In this document: positions 26,154-36,275 of the stretch, piece by piece | Numbering within the stretch: position 1 is the stretch's first letter | How the letters are laid out: every line of letters starts with the position of its first letter | Assembly: GCA_963753615.1 (NCBI GenBank) | Contig: CAVWCW010000008.1 | Coordinates: 310,001-374,000, forward strand | Direction of reading: 5' to 3' | Length of the DNA: 64,000 nt | From: CAVWCW01 sp963753615 | GTDB taxonomy: Bacteria > Pseudomonadota > Gammaproteobacteria > Chromatiales > Chromatiaceae | Translations under genes and position numbers: made by a program | The notes under the pieces: model-generated | What the model saw: the letters and a program-made list of their open reading frames with translations, nothing else | Database searches by the model: none | What the model was told of the DNA's origin: nothing

Positions 26154-26405
26154 TTAACCGGCTTCGGAACGGTGAGAAGCGGTAACAGAGTGTCCGTGCT
26201 CGTGGCGGAAGAAGCGACACAAGCGACAAGAACAACAGTAGACATGGAGCACCCCAGCAAACCCGCTGATCAGGAAGACGCCCGCCATCACCAGCAGGTT
26301 CCAATCAGACGCCGCGCCGCCCGCATAGGCGAGCACGCCAGCCAGAAATCCGATATACAGGATCGCCAGGGGAAGTCTCCGGCGGCACCCGCTGCACAGT
26401 TTCAT
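26154..26405 (-). CDS. Small cysteine-rich membrane protein
   Basis: An 83-residue protein starting MKLCSGCRRRLPLA, with GAGGAG 7 bases upstream. It has an N-terminal CxxC, two hydrophobic helices (ILYIGFLAGVLAYAGGAA and LLVMAGVFLISGFAGVLHVY) and a C-terminal YCCSCRLCRFFRHEHGH cluster. Both metal-binding-type ends would face the cytoplasm. I do not recognise a characterised family. The spacing to neighbours suggests a single gene. Confidence 0.55.
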   Translation of the reverse strand: MKLCSGCRRRLPLAILYIGFLAGVLAYAGGAASDWNLLVMAGVFLISGFAGVLHVYCCSCRLCRFFRHEHGHSVTASHRSEAG

Positions 26406-26614
26406 ACAAAATCTCCTCTGTTACTGCCATTCCCGCTCTCCCGCCCAACGCGCGAATACGGCCAACCATGCGCCTTAACCCAAAGCCTTTCCTTGCGGCG
26501 CCAGTGCGAGGCGCGGATATAGGGATTTCCCTAGTATTATAGCCATACGAATAGGGAATATACTGACTTGGGTCAAGCGCCAGGAGTTTCAGAGTCCGCG
26601 ATAGGGGATAGGGG

Positions 26615-27085
26615 ATGTGTAAACCCCTCGCCTTTAGGCGAAAGATCGGTCGGTTGGGTAATGCTGTTTGGGTAAAGGATTACAAACGAGGCGGCGATTC
26701 GGTCTGGGATTGCAAGGACCTCCTGGTGTGGACTACTAAGTACCGGTACCAGGTTTTGGCGGGAGATGTTGCCTTCACACCGGAATCGGTGGGCGTCTTC
26801 GCCGGAATCCGCAGGAGATGTTGGGCTGCGCTGTCGAGGATGCTAAGAGAGATAGCGCAGAGCAAGCACATGGTGATATTCGCGGGCTCGATCAATCGGG
26901 ACCACATGCGCATGCTGATTGGGATGCCGCCACCTAAAACGGTCGTGACCCTGCTTGGCCACCGAGTCCTTTTGTCGGAAGTTCATTGGCGCAGCACGTT
27001 TGATTGCCGAACGAACCTTGCGGCGGGATGCGAGATGGTTTGGAGTGCACTACGCTCGGCTTCGCAAGGCGCTAGAAGCGGTTGA
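26615..27085 (+). pseudogene. IS200-family (Y1) transposase remnant with left-end hairpin
   Basis: Upstream, TCGCC-TTTA-GGCGA at 26628-26641 resembles the subterminal hairpin of IS200/IS605 left ends. The frame then gives DYKRGGDSVWDCKDLLVWTTKYRYQVLAGDVA, typical of TnpA, and LREIAQSKHMVIFAGSINRDHMRMLIGMPPP. The HUH motif that should read HVH or HLH is HMR, so it cannot cleave DNA. The catalytic Tyr helix region is unrecognisable. Confidence 0.75.
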
Positions 27086-27297
27086 ATCACCATCCCTTTA
27101 TCCTTCCATCTCCTGAATCGCACGCCTGAACAAGAGTGCCACGTGTCTGCCGCTCCTCGCCATGACACCACTTTGATCTAGTTTTGCATACGTTCGTCTC
27201 ATTCGGGCCAGAGTCGGTTGAACGCGCATCAGCCTGCCATTTCAACCGACTCCGACCCTTGCGATGCGCGGTTGCTACCGCGCCGACGAGGTCGGGC

Positions 27298-27918
27298 TTA
27301 CAGCAAGTCGTCGACGATAACCGTGTCGATGTAATGGATCACACCGTTTCGCGCTATGATGTTTGGCTTGATGATGGTCGTCTCGTAATTGATCTGAACA
27401 CCGGATGCACCGATTCCAACCGGAAATTCCGACTCATCGGCCACCACAACGCTTCCCTTTTTCAGCAGGACGTTTTCAGAGGCCGTCCATAGGTTTGCTC
27501 GCTTCGGAAGGGCGACGTGTTTGAGTAGGATATCTGCAACCGCAACAACGCCTACACCGGGAGGCAGCAAACCGGGCAACGCCTCTTTCACCTGGTCTAT
27601 GGACAGGCCATTCAGGGTTCCGGGATCCAGTCCTAGCAACTTCTCGAAGGCTGCGTTACCAGGTGCGAACAAAACTACCTCCGCTCTTCGGTCCCCAAGG
27701 ATCTCGGCCAGGCTGAAAGACAGGACGCCTGCTTCATCGACTACCAGCACGGCAGCTACTACGGCCTGAGCGCCATCTGTTTGTACAAGTTTGTCAAGAA
27801 TAGTCGGTGTCTTCTTGTAGCCGTAGCGGTCGTTGTCGGCCATAGCAAAAGGCGCTGCCAGGAAGAAGCCAAGTGCCAGGGCTATTGACCGCAGAAAGCG
27901 CTTGTTTAATTTTTTCAT
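27298..27918 (-). CDS. Secreted fasciclin (FAS1) domain protein
   Basis: A 206-residue exported protein with signal peptide (SIALALGFFLAAPFAMA) and one FAS1 domain. H1-like segment VLFAPGNAAFEKLLGL and the H2-like VQINYETTIIKPNIIARNGVIHYIDTVI are clear. FAS1 domains mediate adhesion or small-molecule contact outside the cell. The family's central VLLKHV block is seen as ILLKHVAL. It lies between two transposase relics but has normal composition and a full-length domain, so it is probably functional. Confidence 0.85.
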   Translation of the reverse strand: MKKLNKRFLRSIALALGFFLAAPFAMADNDRYGYKKTPTILDKLVQTDGAQAVVAAVLVVDEAGVLSFSLAEILGDRRAEVVLFAPGNAAFEKLLGLDPGTLNGLSIDQVKEALPGLLPPGVGVVAVADILLKHVALPKRANLWTASENVLLKKGSVVVADESEFPVGIGASGVQINYETTIIKPNIIARNGVIHYIDTVIVDDLL

Positions 27919-28231
27919 CGGGTTATATCCTCTCTAGGTTGTTGGAGACTGTAGGGTTCTATCTGCTGCTTAGTTGCTCTGATACGATACCAGCCGTGTT
28001 GTCACCGGTATGGCTGGATTAAAGTTTAACCAAGAAATATTGTCAAGTACTATTTCTGTACAATTAACATCTAGTTTTTCTGCAGTCGCGTCCTGTACGC
28101 TCGCGATCGGGCCGGACCCGCCGGTTCGGTGCTGCTCCGGGGGCGAAACAGAAGGCGAAACGGGGCAAGCACCCCGGAACACCCCGGGGTCTCGCTTTGT
28201 AGCGGCTACCAAACGGGTTACACGCTCTCCC
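27919..28231. other. Intergenic region between fasciclin gene and REP-type transposase relic
   Basis: About 310 bases with an AT-rich stretch (28010-28080) that probably includes the fasciclin promoter. No gene seen. Confidence 0.35.
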
Positions 28232-28986
28232 ATGGCCAGACCGCTACGAATCGAATTCGCTGGCGCCCTCTACCACGTCACATCGAGAGGAGTAAGCGGG
28301 AGGCGATCGACGAGGGCCAGGAGGACCGGGAGAGGTTTCTCGGTGTGTTGGCCGCGACGGTTGACCGGTTCAACTGGATTTGCCATGCCTACTGCTTGAG
28401 GACCAACCACTATCACTTGGTTGTGGAGACGGTGGAGGGGAATCAACCGCAGAGGATGGGCAGTTGAACGGGTTGTTCACCCAGGCATCGAACCGATTCT
28501 AGGGAATTCTGGTGGATAAGGGATAAGGGTGCCTACCTGCAGGAGCTGAGTCGGTATGTGGTGCTCAACCCGGTGCATGCGAGGATGGTGGAGGCGGCGA
28601 GCGATTGGCCGTGGAGTAGCTGCCGGCCAATGATGGGAGGGGTGACGGCTCCGCCGTGGCTTGCGGTGGATGGTTTGCCTGGGCCTGTTCAGCAGCAATC
28701 GGTCCGCGGCGCGCGCGGTATCAGCGGTTTGTACTCGAAAGGGTTGGCCGGCGGCTCTGGGATGGGCTGCGCCAGCAGATCTAATATGGAGATGAAGCGT
28801 TTATTCGCCAGAGGCAGGCGAAGGCCCAGCTGGCCGGTGACGAACTGACCATCCCCCAGGCGTATGCTATGGGCGCCTACAGCTATACAGCTACCGCGAG
28901 ATAGCGGCGTATTTCGGCTTCTCTCTGGCAATCGAGGGTAGGGTTGTCAGAAGAGCTATGCAACGATGCGAGACCCTGATTACCTG
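28232..28986 (+). pseudogene. REP-associated tyrosine transposase (RAYT/Y1), frameshifted
   Basis: Begins MARPLRIEFAGALYHVTSRG, the diagnostic RAYT start. After a frameshift near 28291 it reads REAIDEGQEDRERFLGVL and CHAYCLRTNHYHLVVET (HUH motif HYH intact). Further shifts and a small deletion follow before LQELSRYVVLNPVHARMVE (28540-28605) and the C-terminal YSYREIAAYFGF, with a stop at 28986. Almost the whole length is present, but in at least four pieces. Such transposases act on REP-like palindromes in other genomes. Confidence 0.85.
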
Positions 28987-29096
28987 AACAGAATCACTCT
29001 CTTGGGTCGGCCTGCGAAGAACGGTGCGGTTTGAACGCTTACTCCCGAGGCGTAACTTAACGGTCGTCGGAAAAATCGTTATCCCATTACGGATAA

Positions 29097-29354
29097 TTAC
29101 TCCCATTCAATGCTTAGCCCTTTTTCTTCAAGGTATTTGGTGATATTGACGATAATATTTTTCTTTTCTTCGGTTGAGATAATTTCATCATCGTGCGGTG
29201 GTTGCCAAGCCTTTATTCCCTCAGAATAAATCACCAAGTCAATAGATCCAGACAACATCTCCGCCTCGATCTGTACGCTTCTATCACCTTCCTTGTAGAT
29301 AACACCTGATCGGCCGCGAAATTTAACTATATACATTCTATTTTTAAAAAGCAT
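29097..29354 (-). CDS. Orphan immunity-type protein (Imm74-like)
   Basis: An 85-residue acidic protein: FRGRSGVIYKEGDRSVQIEAEML, then LVIYSEGIKAWQPPHDDEIIS and NITKYLEEKGLSIEWE. From memory this matches the Imm74 family pattern (YxEGxRxxxIxxEML... IxxWxPPHDxExI) found downstream of polymorphic toxins. The gene is much more AT-rich than its surroundings, suggesting recent transfer. No toxin gene is adjacent. The start could be the Met here or the next one, seven codons in. Confidence 0.6.
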   Translation of the reverse strand: MLFKNRMYIVKFRGRSGVIYKEGDRSVQIEAEMLSGSIDLVIYSEGIKAWQPPHDDEIISTEEKKNIIVNITKYLEEKGLSIEWE

Positions 29355-29524
29355 ATTATTTCTTAATCACATGATGATTTATGGCATTGCCCTGTTCTTT
29401 TAAAGGGGTATTCCTTTGTTTCCCAGACGGGATCTATTCGGACTCCTTTCCGAGAATGGAATACATTGGAATTACGGTGACACTTTACCATTTACACTAT
29501 TTCCAGCTGTGTTAGGCTCAGCGC

Positions 29525-29880
29525 ATGGCTCTACTTCCAAGGATTATCGTTCCAGGCGTCCCGCACCACGTGACTCAGCGGGGCAACAGGCGCCAGAGAG
29601 TTTTCATGGAAGACGATGACTACGCGCTCTACAAGGATTGGCTAGCCCAGTCTTGTCGCTCGAATGGTGTAGAGGTATGGTCCTATTGCTTGATGCCGAA
29701 CCATGTTCATCTAATTCTCGCTACCTGCAGACGATACCGGGCTGTCTCGGGCTGTCGGCGAAACACATCGTCGGACTGCGATTCGCCACCCATTGGTGCA
29801 ACAAGCGCCGCCGCAATAGCGCCCGCAGCCAGTGGCACTGGCCAGGACACGGGAGGGGGTGAGGTAGCCATGCAACCAGG
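29525..29880 (+). pseudogene. Second Y1/RAYT-type transposase, truncated
   Basis: Starts MALLPRIIVPGVPHHVTQRGNRRQ and continues VFMEDDDYALYKDWL to the HUH motif CLMPNHVHLIL, an intact N-terminal half of an IS200-like transposase. From about 29730 the frame breaks and the later GLSRAVGETHRR-like remnant is in another frame. The C-terminal half with the catalytic Tyr is missing or degraded. It is a different lineage from the RAYT relic at 28232. Confidence 0.8.
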
Positions 29881-30049
29881 ACGTTTTTTGACCTGGGTCA
29901 AGGAACGATCGAGGCGCGGCCGTTACGCTTGATCCCGCCTAAGGTTAGTGATTCAGCGTACTTTGGAATATCTGCCCGCAGGCTGTGGGACCGATTCGAT
30001 TGCCTCCCGAATCCGTCCCCAGCCTGCAATTTTTTGCCCTCCGGATCGC

Positions 30050-31354
30050 TCACGCCCCGAATCCCTGATTCCGCGCCAGCAGTGCGCTGCCGTAGGCCGC
30101 CTCTTGGTGCGCCGCCAATCGCACCGGCACCCCCAGCAACCGCTCCCGCAGCGCCCGCCACGCCGGATTGACCGCGCCGCCGCCGGTGGACAGCACTTGG
30201 CTCGGCGCCGGGGCGCCCAGTTCGGCGAGCAGCGCATAGCCCCGGGCCTCGATGCGGGCCAGGCCCTCCAGCAGTCCGTGCAGAAACCGCAGGTCGTCGG
30301 CCGGGCGGGGCGCCAACCGGGGCGCGTAGTCGGGGTCGTTGACTGGGAAGCGCTCGCCGGGCTTGAGCAGGGGGTAGTAGTCCAGGCCGCTGTCGCGCAT
30401 CGGATCGAGCCGGAGCGACAGCGCGGCCATTCGATCGGCGGAAAAATATCGGGCGCAGACCGCGCCCCCGGCGTTCGAGGCACCGCCCACCAGCCAGCGC
30501 TCGCCGAAGCGGTGGCTGTAGACGCCGAACTCGGGCGCATTTACGGGGCGTTCCGACACCAGCTTGAGCACCAGGGTGCTGCCGAGTGCGGTGACCGCGT
30601 CCCCGGGTCGGCTGACCCCGGCGGCCAGGGCGGCGGCGGTGCTGTCGGTGGTACCCGCCCGCAGTTCCAGCCCCTCCGGCAGACCCGTCAAGCGGGCCGC
30701 CTCCGGCGTGAGCACGCCCGCCGGCTGCCCCGGTATCCGCACCTCTGGCAGGCAACCGGGCGGCAGGGCCAGGCGCTGCAGCCAGTCCGGCCAGCACCGG
30801 GCCTGGGCGTCGTACCCGAGCTTAAGGCAGTTGTTCTCGTCGCTGAGGCCGAAGCGCCCGCTCAACCGGCCCAGGATCCAGTCTGCCTGGTGCAGGGCTC
30901 GGCAACCTGGGGGCGCGGGTGCATGGGCGTCCAGCAGGTAAAGCAGCTTGGCGAGGCTGGAACCGGCGCTGTGCACCGGGATCTCGGGCGGGGCGACGGA
31001 ACGGATCGAGTCCAACCGGTCGCGGGCTCGGCTGTCGTCGTACATCAGGGCCGGGCCCAGGGGCCGGCCCGCGGCATCGGCCAGCAGCAGGCTGGCGGAG
31101 GTGCCGTCCAAGGCCAAGGCGCGGGGGCGGAAGCCGTCCAGCCCAGCGCTCAGTTCCGCCAGGACCTGCACCACGGCTTGCCACCAGTGCTCCGGATCCT
31201 GCTCCGAACTGCCGCGCCCGCCGCGCTTGGGTGGGGGCAGCGGCGCGCGGGCCAGGGCCAGCACCCGGCCGCCAGCGTCTATGGCCAGGGCCCGGCAGCC
31301 GGAGGTGCCGAGGTCGAGGCCGAGCCAGCAGCCGGCTGTCGGCAGCGGGCTCAG
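30050..31354 (-). CDS. FGGY-family carbohydrate kinase, D-ribulokinase-like
   Basis: A kinase of about 434 residues with the FGGY fold. The C-terminal half holds GTTDSTAAALAAGVSRPGD, TALGSTLVLKLVS and WLVGGASNAGGAV, which resemble the plant/cyanobacterial D-ribulokinase subgroup. The conserved phosphate motif LGLDLGTSGCRALAID lies upstream of the first ATG/GTG/TTG: the first such codon (GTG, 31264) would delete it. In that frame only CTG codons precede the motif, one at 31354 overlapping the queF stop as CTGA. I therefore set the start there tentatively. It would be translationally coupled to queF. Confidence 0.75.
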   Translation of the reverse strand: MSPLPTAGCWLGLDLGTSGCRALAIDAGGRVLALARAPLPPPKRGGRGSSEQDPEHWWQAVVQVLAELSAGLDGFRPRALALDGTSASLLLADAAGRPLGPALMYDDSRARDRLDSIRSVAPPEIPVHSAGSSLAKLLYLLDAHAPAPPGCRALHQADWILGRLSGRFGLSDENNCLKLGYDAQARCWPDWLQRLALPPGCLPEVRIPGQPAGVLTPEAARLTGLPEGLELRAGTTDSTAAALAAGVSRPGDAVTALGSTLVLKLVSERPVNAPEFGVYSHRFGERWLVGGASNAGGAVCARYFSADRMAALSLRLDPMRDSGLDYYPLLKPGERFPVNDPDYAPRLAPRPADDLRFLHGLLEGLARIEARGYALLAELGAPAPSQVLSTGGGAVNPAWRALRERLLGVPVRLAAHQEAAYGSALLARNQGFGA

Positions 31355-31740
31355 GGCAGGCTGACCGGGGCGGGGGGCTGCCAGTCAGTGGCCTGGTGCT
31401 CGGCCACCACGGTGGTGTAGATGCCGCCGCGCACATTGAAGTCGGCGATCAGCCGCATGAAGCGCGGCCGGATGGCGTCCACCAGGTCGTCGAGGATGCG
31501 GTTGGTCACCGCCTCGTGGAAGGCGCCCTCGTCGCGGTATGACCAGACGTACATCTTCAGGGCCTTGAGTTCCACGCAGAGCCGGTCGGGAACATACTCC
31601 AGGGTCAGTTCGGCGAAGTCGGGCTGGCCGGTCTTGGGGCACAGGCAGGTGAATTCCGGCACCCGGATGCGAATCGTGTAGTCGCGTTCCGGCTGCGGAT
31701 TGTCGAAGGTCTCCAGGGACTTGCTAGGCTGGCTTGGCAT
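31351..31740 (-). CDS. queF: QueF, NADPH-dependent 7-cyano-7-deazaguanine reductase
   Basis: A 129-residue type-I QueF of the T-fold, which reduces preQ0 to preQ1 in queuosine synthesis. The nucleophile is Cys34 in LCPKTGQPDFAEL, with Asp41 as proton donor; the family strand VELKALKMYVWSYRDEG and FMRLIADFNVRGGIYTTV complete the fold. Length and motifs match the B. subtilis type. The kinase gene follows on the same strand with overlapping stop and start regions. No other queuosine gene is in the window. Confidence 0.95.
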   Translation of the reverse strand: MPSQPSKSLETFDNPQPERDYTIRIRVPEFTCLCPKTGQPDFAELTLEYVPDRLCVELKALKMYVWSYRDEGAFHEAVTNRILDDLVDAIRPRFMRLIADFNVRGGIYTTVVAEHQATDWQPPAPVSLP

Positions 31741-31956
31741 GAAGGTTCTCGGTCGGGTGCGCTGGGGTTATTCGGCCCGGCATTATACGAAACTTGGCGC
31801 AGGCCCGGAAACGACCCTCGGGACAACCCTTAGACGGCCTCTAACAAGATAGTGAAAATACTTAATAAACAGAGAGTAATAATATTAAATTAATGTGATT
31901 TTTCTCCACTGCTCTCGCTTGTATCGCCAGGGGCGATTCCTGTATCTTAGCGGTCC

Positions 31957-34900
31957 ATGCGCCTGGAAAAGATCAAGCTGGCCGGCTTCAAGTCGTTCGT
32001 CGACCCAACGACGGTGCCCATGCCCAGCAATCTGGTTGGCATCGTCGGCCCCAACGGCTGCGGCAAATCTAACGTGATCGATGCGGTGCGTTGGGTGATG
32101 GGCGAAAGTTCGGCCAAGATGCTGCGCGGCGAATCGATGGCGGACGTGATTTTCAACGGGTCGAACTCGCGCAAGCCGGTGGGCCATGCCAGCATCGAGT
32201 TGGTATTCGAGAACAGCGACGGCCGGGCCGGCGGGGAATATGCGCAATACAACCAGATCTCGGTCAAGCGCCAGGTGTCCCGAGACGGCCAGTCCCTCTA
32301 CTATCTTGAACAGCGCCCGCTGCCGCCGGCGCGACATCACCGACCTGTTTCTGGGAACCGGTCTGGGGCCGCGCAGCTACGCCATTATCGAGCAGGGCAT
32401 GATCTCGCGCCTGATCGAGGCGCGGCCGGAAGATCTGCGGGTGTTCCTGGAGGAGGCCGCCGGCATCTCCAAATACAAGGAGCGCCGGCGCGAGACCGAG
32501 AACCGCATCAGCCGCACCCGGGAGAACCTGGATCGCCTCAACGATCTGCGCGACGAGGTGGCCAAGCAACTGCGCCATCTGCAGCGCCAGGCCGCCACCG
32601 CCGAGCGCTACCAGCGTTACAAGCAAGACGAACGCTTGCTCCAGGCTCAGCTCATGGCGCTGCGCTGGCAAGAGCTCGACGCCACGATCCAGACCGAGGA
32701 GCGCCAGATCCGCGAGTTGGAGACCGGGCAGGAAGCGGCCATCGCCAACCAGCGGCGGCTCGAGGCCGGCATCGAGCAGGACCGGGAGGAGCATCACGAG
32801 GCCAACGAGCGCTTCAACGAAGTTCAGGGCCGGGTATATGCAGTGGGGGCCGACATTGCCCGCCTGGAGCAAGGCATTCAGTACGCGCGCGACAGCCTGC
32901 GCCAGCACCAGCAGGACCTGGAGCAGGCCGAACGCGCCTGGGGCGAGCTCGACCAGCACCGGCGCAACGACAGTGAGCAGTTGGAGACCCTGCGCCTGTC
33001 GCTGGCCGAGCAGGAGCCGGCTTTGGAGGAGGCGCGCGAGGACGAAATGCTGGCCAGCGAGCGTCTGGGCGAGGCGCAGGCGGCCATGCACGCCTGGCAG
33101 TTGGAGTGGGACCGTTTTAACCAGGAGGCGGCGGAACCGGCACAGAACGCCCAGGTGGAGCGCACCCGCATCAACCATCTGGAGCAGCAGGACAACGACC
33201 TGCGCCGGCGCCTGCAGCGCCTGGAGGAAGAATTCGAGCGCCTGGGCGATCACGGCCTCGAAGCCCAGTTGGCCGAACTGGAAGCCCGCGAGGCGGAACA
33301 GGTGGGGCAGGGCGAGCTGCTGCAGGAGCAATTGGATCGGCTGCGGGCGGATATCGACGCTACGCGGGAAGCCAACCGCGCCCTGGGGGGCGAACTCGAC
33401 GAGTTGCGCGCCGGGCTGCAGGCAGATCAGGGGCGCCGGGCGTCCCTGGAAGCGCTGCAACAGGCAGCCCTGGGCGAGCACCAGGACGCCGCCGCCGAGG
33501 CCTGGCTGGAACAGCGTCATCTGCGCCAAGCCCAGCGCCTGGCCCAGCGGCTGAAGGTGGACGCCCGCTGGCAGCGGGCGGTGGAGGTCGTACTGGGCCA
33601 TCAGTTGCAGGCGGTCTGTATAACCGGTCTCGACGACTTGGGCGGCCAGCTCGACGGGCTGGAAGGCGCGGCTTTGGCGCTGTTCGAGGAGGGCGCCCCG
33701 CAGACCCCCGCGCCTCGCGACAGCCTGGCGGCCCAGGTGGAGGCCCCGGCCGGGGCCGCCGCGCTTTTGCACGGGGTGCGGTTGGCGGAGGATCTGGCTG
33801 CGGCCCTGGCCGGTCGCGCCGACTTGGCGGCCGGGCAATCTCTTATCACCCCGGATGGGATCTGGGTCGGGGCCAACTGGTTGCGTCTGCCTGGCGAGGG
33901 CGACGCGGCGGCCGGCGTGCTGGCGCGGGAACAGGAGCTGGAGCAACTGGCGGCCCGTATCGACGAACGCAGCGCCCGGGTCGAGGCGCTGGTGGAACGC
34001 CAGCAGGCCGGACGCGAGGCCCTGCGCGGCCAGGAGCAGGGTCGCGAGGAGCAGCAGCGCCGCCTAAACGACAGTAACCGCCAACTGGGGGACCTGCGTG
34101 CCAGTCTCAGCGGCAAGCGCACCCGGGCTGAGCACATCCAGCAGCGGCGCGAGCACTTGCGCCAGGAGGCCGAAGAGCTCAGGGCGCGCATCGGAAGCGA
34201 CCGCGAGGAGATGGCGCTGGCACGTGAGCGCCTGCATTCGGCGCTGGAGCGGATGGAGACTTACGCCAGCCAGCGCGAATCCCTGGTGCATCGACGCGAC
34301 GGCCTGCGCGAGGAGGTGGCAAGACTCGGCGAGACGGCCCGGGAGCGTCGCGACCGAGCCCACGAGATCGCCCTGCGGGTGGAATCGATGCGCAGCGCCG
34401 AGGGTTCTCTGAGCCAGAGCCTGGAGCGGGTAGAGGGCCAATTGGGGCAACTGGCCGAGCGCCGCGAACTGCTGCGGGAGCAGATAGAACAGGGCGCCGA
34501 GCCCCTGGAAGAACAACGCGAGGCCCTGGAGGAACTGCTGGAGCGGCGCATCCAGGTGGAGGCCGAATTGTCGGAGGCGCGCAGCCTGCTGGAGGCGATC
34601 GACGCCCGCCTGCGCGAAAACGAGCAGCGCCGGCACCAGGCCGAACAGGCGGTGGAAGCGGTTCGCGGGCAGCTGGAACAGGCGCGGCTCAAACGCCAGG
34701 AAATGCTGATCCGCGCCAAGACCCTGGAGGAGCGGCTGCGCGAAACCGGGCTGCAGCGCGAACAGTTGCTGGCGGAGATGCCGGCGGAGGCCGCCGAAGC
34801 CGAGTGGGAGACCGAACTGGAGCAGTTGCAGGCGCGCATCCAGCGCCTGGGGCCGATCAATCTGGCGGCCATCGACGAGTTTCGGGAGCAGTCCCAACGC

Positions 34901-35461
34901 TTGGAGTACCTGGACGCCCAGCACGCCGATGTGAGCGAGTCGCTCGACACGCTGGAAAACGCCATCCGCAAGATCGACCGCGAGACCCGCGCCCGCTTCA
35001 AAGAGGTGTTCGATAAGGTCAACAGCGGCCTGCAGGCCATGTTCCCGCGCCTGTTCGGCGGCGGCCACGCCTACCTGGAGCTGACCGGCGAGGACCTGCT
35101 CGATACCGGCGTCACCGTCATGGCGCGCCCGCCGGGAAAACGCAACAGCAGCATTCACCAACTCTCCGGCGGCGAGAAAGCACTGACCGCCGTGGCCCTG
35201 GTATTCTCCATCTTCGAACTCAACCCGGCGCCGTTCTGCATGCTCGACGAGGTCGATGCACCGCTTGACGACGCCAATGTTGGGCGCTTTTGCGAACTGG
35301 TAAAATCCATGTCCGAGCGGGTGCAGTTCATCTTCATTACCCACAATAAAGTGACGATGGAAATCGCCAATCAACTCACCGGCGTCACCATGCATGAGCC
35401 CGGGGTGTCCCGGCTGGTATCCGTAGACGTAGACGAGGCCGCCCAACTGGCGGCGATGTGA
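31957..35461 (+). CDS. smc: SMC chromosome-partition ATPase, interrupted by a one-base frameshift
   Basis: Two overlapping frames together code a ~1167-residue SMC. The first frame supplies MRLEKIKLAGFKSFVDP and Walker A GPNGCGKSN (residues 31-39) to GQSLYYL. After one extra base at about 32308 the second frame continues NSARCRRRDITDLFLG to the end. It then has long coiled coils, a hinge near LKVDARWQRAVEVVLGHQLQAV, the signature LSGGEKALTAVAL and Walker B FCMLDEVDAPLDD. The protein acts with ScpA/ScpB in condensing and segregating chromosomes. Genes downstream, zipA and ligA, are 7 bases away and overlapping, so this is the head of an operon. Confidence 0.9.
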
Positions 35462-35468
35462 ACGAGAT

Positions 35469-36275
35469 ATGGAAGCCGATATTCTCCGCCTGATTTTGCT
35501 AATCGCCGGCCTGGCCTTGGTGCTGGGGATCTTCCTGTGGGACCGCCACCAGCGCGGCGAACGGCGCGCCGAGCGGGAGCAACGCGAGCACTGGCGCGAC
35601 CAGCTCGGCGACGACGACACCCTGGATATCGACCAGGAATTGCAGTCCCTGGACCAGTTGCTGCATGAAGGCGAGCAGGCCGGAGGCCAGCATGCGAGTC
35701 CGGCGGTTGCCGGCGCTGCGCCGCAGCAGGACGATCTATTCGGCTTTAGCGGCGGCACGGCCGCGGCGGGTCCCACCAAGGAACGCAAGCGCACCAAGCC
35801 GGCCCCCGCTTACCGGCCCCCGGACCCGGATCTGCCGGTCAAGATCGTGCAGATCAATCTGGTGGCCAAGGGTCATCGGTTCGAGGGCAACGACATCCTG
35901 CGCGCTGCCTACGACACCGGCCTGGAGGCTGGGGACATGAACATCTTCCACCGCTATCCGCCGGGCAAGCAGGCCGGCGAGGCGCCGGTGGTGTTCAGTC
36001 TGGCCAGCATGGTGGAGCCCGGCATCTTTCCGCTCGATGACATGAGCGATTTCTCCACCCCCGGGCTGACCCTGTTCGCCCGGCTGCCGGGGCCGATGGA
36101 CGGCTTGGCGGTGTTCGCCGACATCCTATTCACTGCCGAGCGCCTTGCCTCCATCCTGGGCGGAGAACTGCAGGACGAGACCCACAGCCACCTGACCAAG
36201 CAAACCATCGAGCACCTGCGTGAAGAGATCCTGGAGCACCGGCGCCAGCTGCAACTCCAACAAAAGAAGAAATGA
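35469..36275 (+). CDS. zipA: ZipA, FtsZ membrane anchor of the division ring
   Basis: A 268-residue division protein. The N-terminal helix (ILRLILLIAGLALVLGIFLW) anchors it in the inner membrane, followed by a charged and Pro/Ala-rich linker and, from about residue 123, the C-terminal FtsZ-binding domain (VKIVQINLVAKGHRFEGNDIL... MSDFSTPGLTLFARLPGP). Start follows AACGAGAT. It is 7 bases after smc and overlaps ligA by ATGA. ZipA is confined to gammaproteobacteria, which is a main reason for the taxonomic call. Confidence 0.93.
   Translation: MEADILRLILLIAGLALVLGIFLWDRHQRGERRAEREQREHWRDQLGDDDTLDIDQELQSLDQLLHEGEQAGGQHASPAVAGAAPQQDDLFGFSGGTAAAGPTKERKRTKPAPAYRPPDPDLPVKIVQINLVAKGHRFEGNDILRAAYDTGLEAGDMNIFHRYPPGKQAGEAPVVFSLASMVEPGIFPLDDMSDFSTPGLTLFARLPGPMDGLAVFADILFTAERLASILGGELQDETHSHLTKQTIEHLREEILEHRRQLQLQQKKK

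Noticed and set aside
29898..30797. 299-codon minus-strand frame
   Set aside because: It is a shifted reading of the kinase gene, extremely Arg/Gly/Ala-rich.
32264..33946. 560-codon minus-strand open frame
   Set aside because: Antisense to the smc coiled coil; Leu/Gln-rich shadow without motif or ribosome site.
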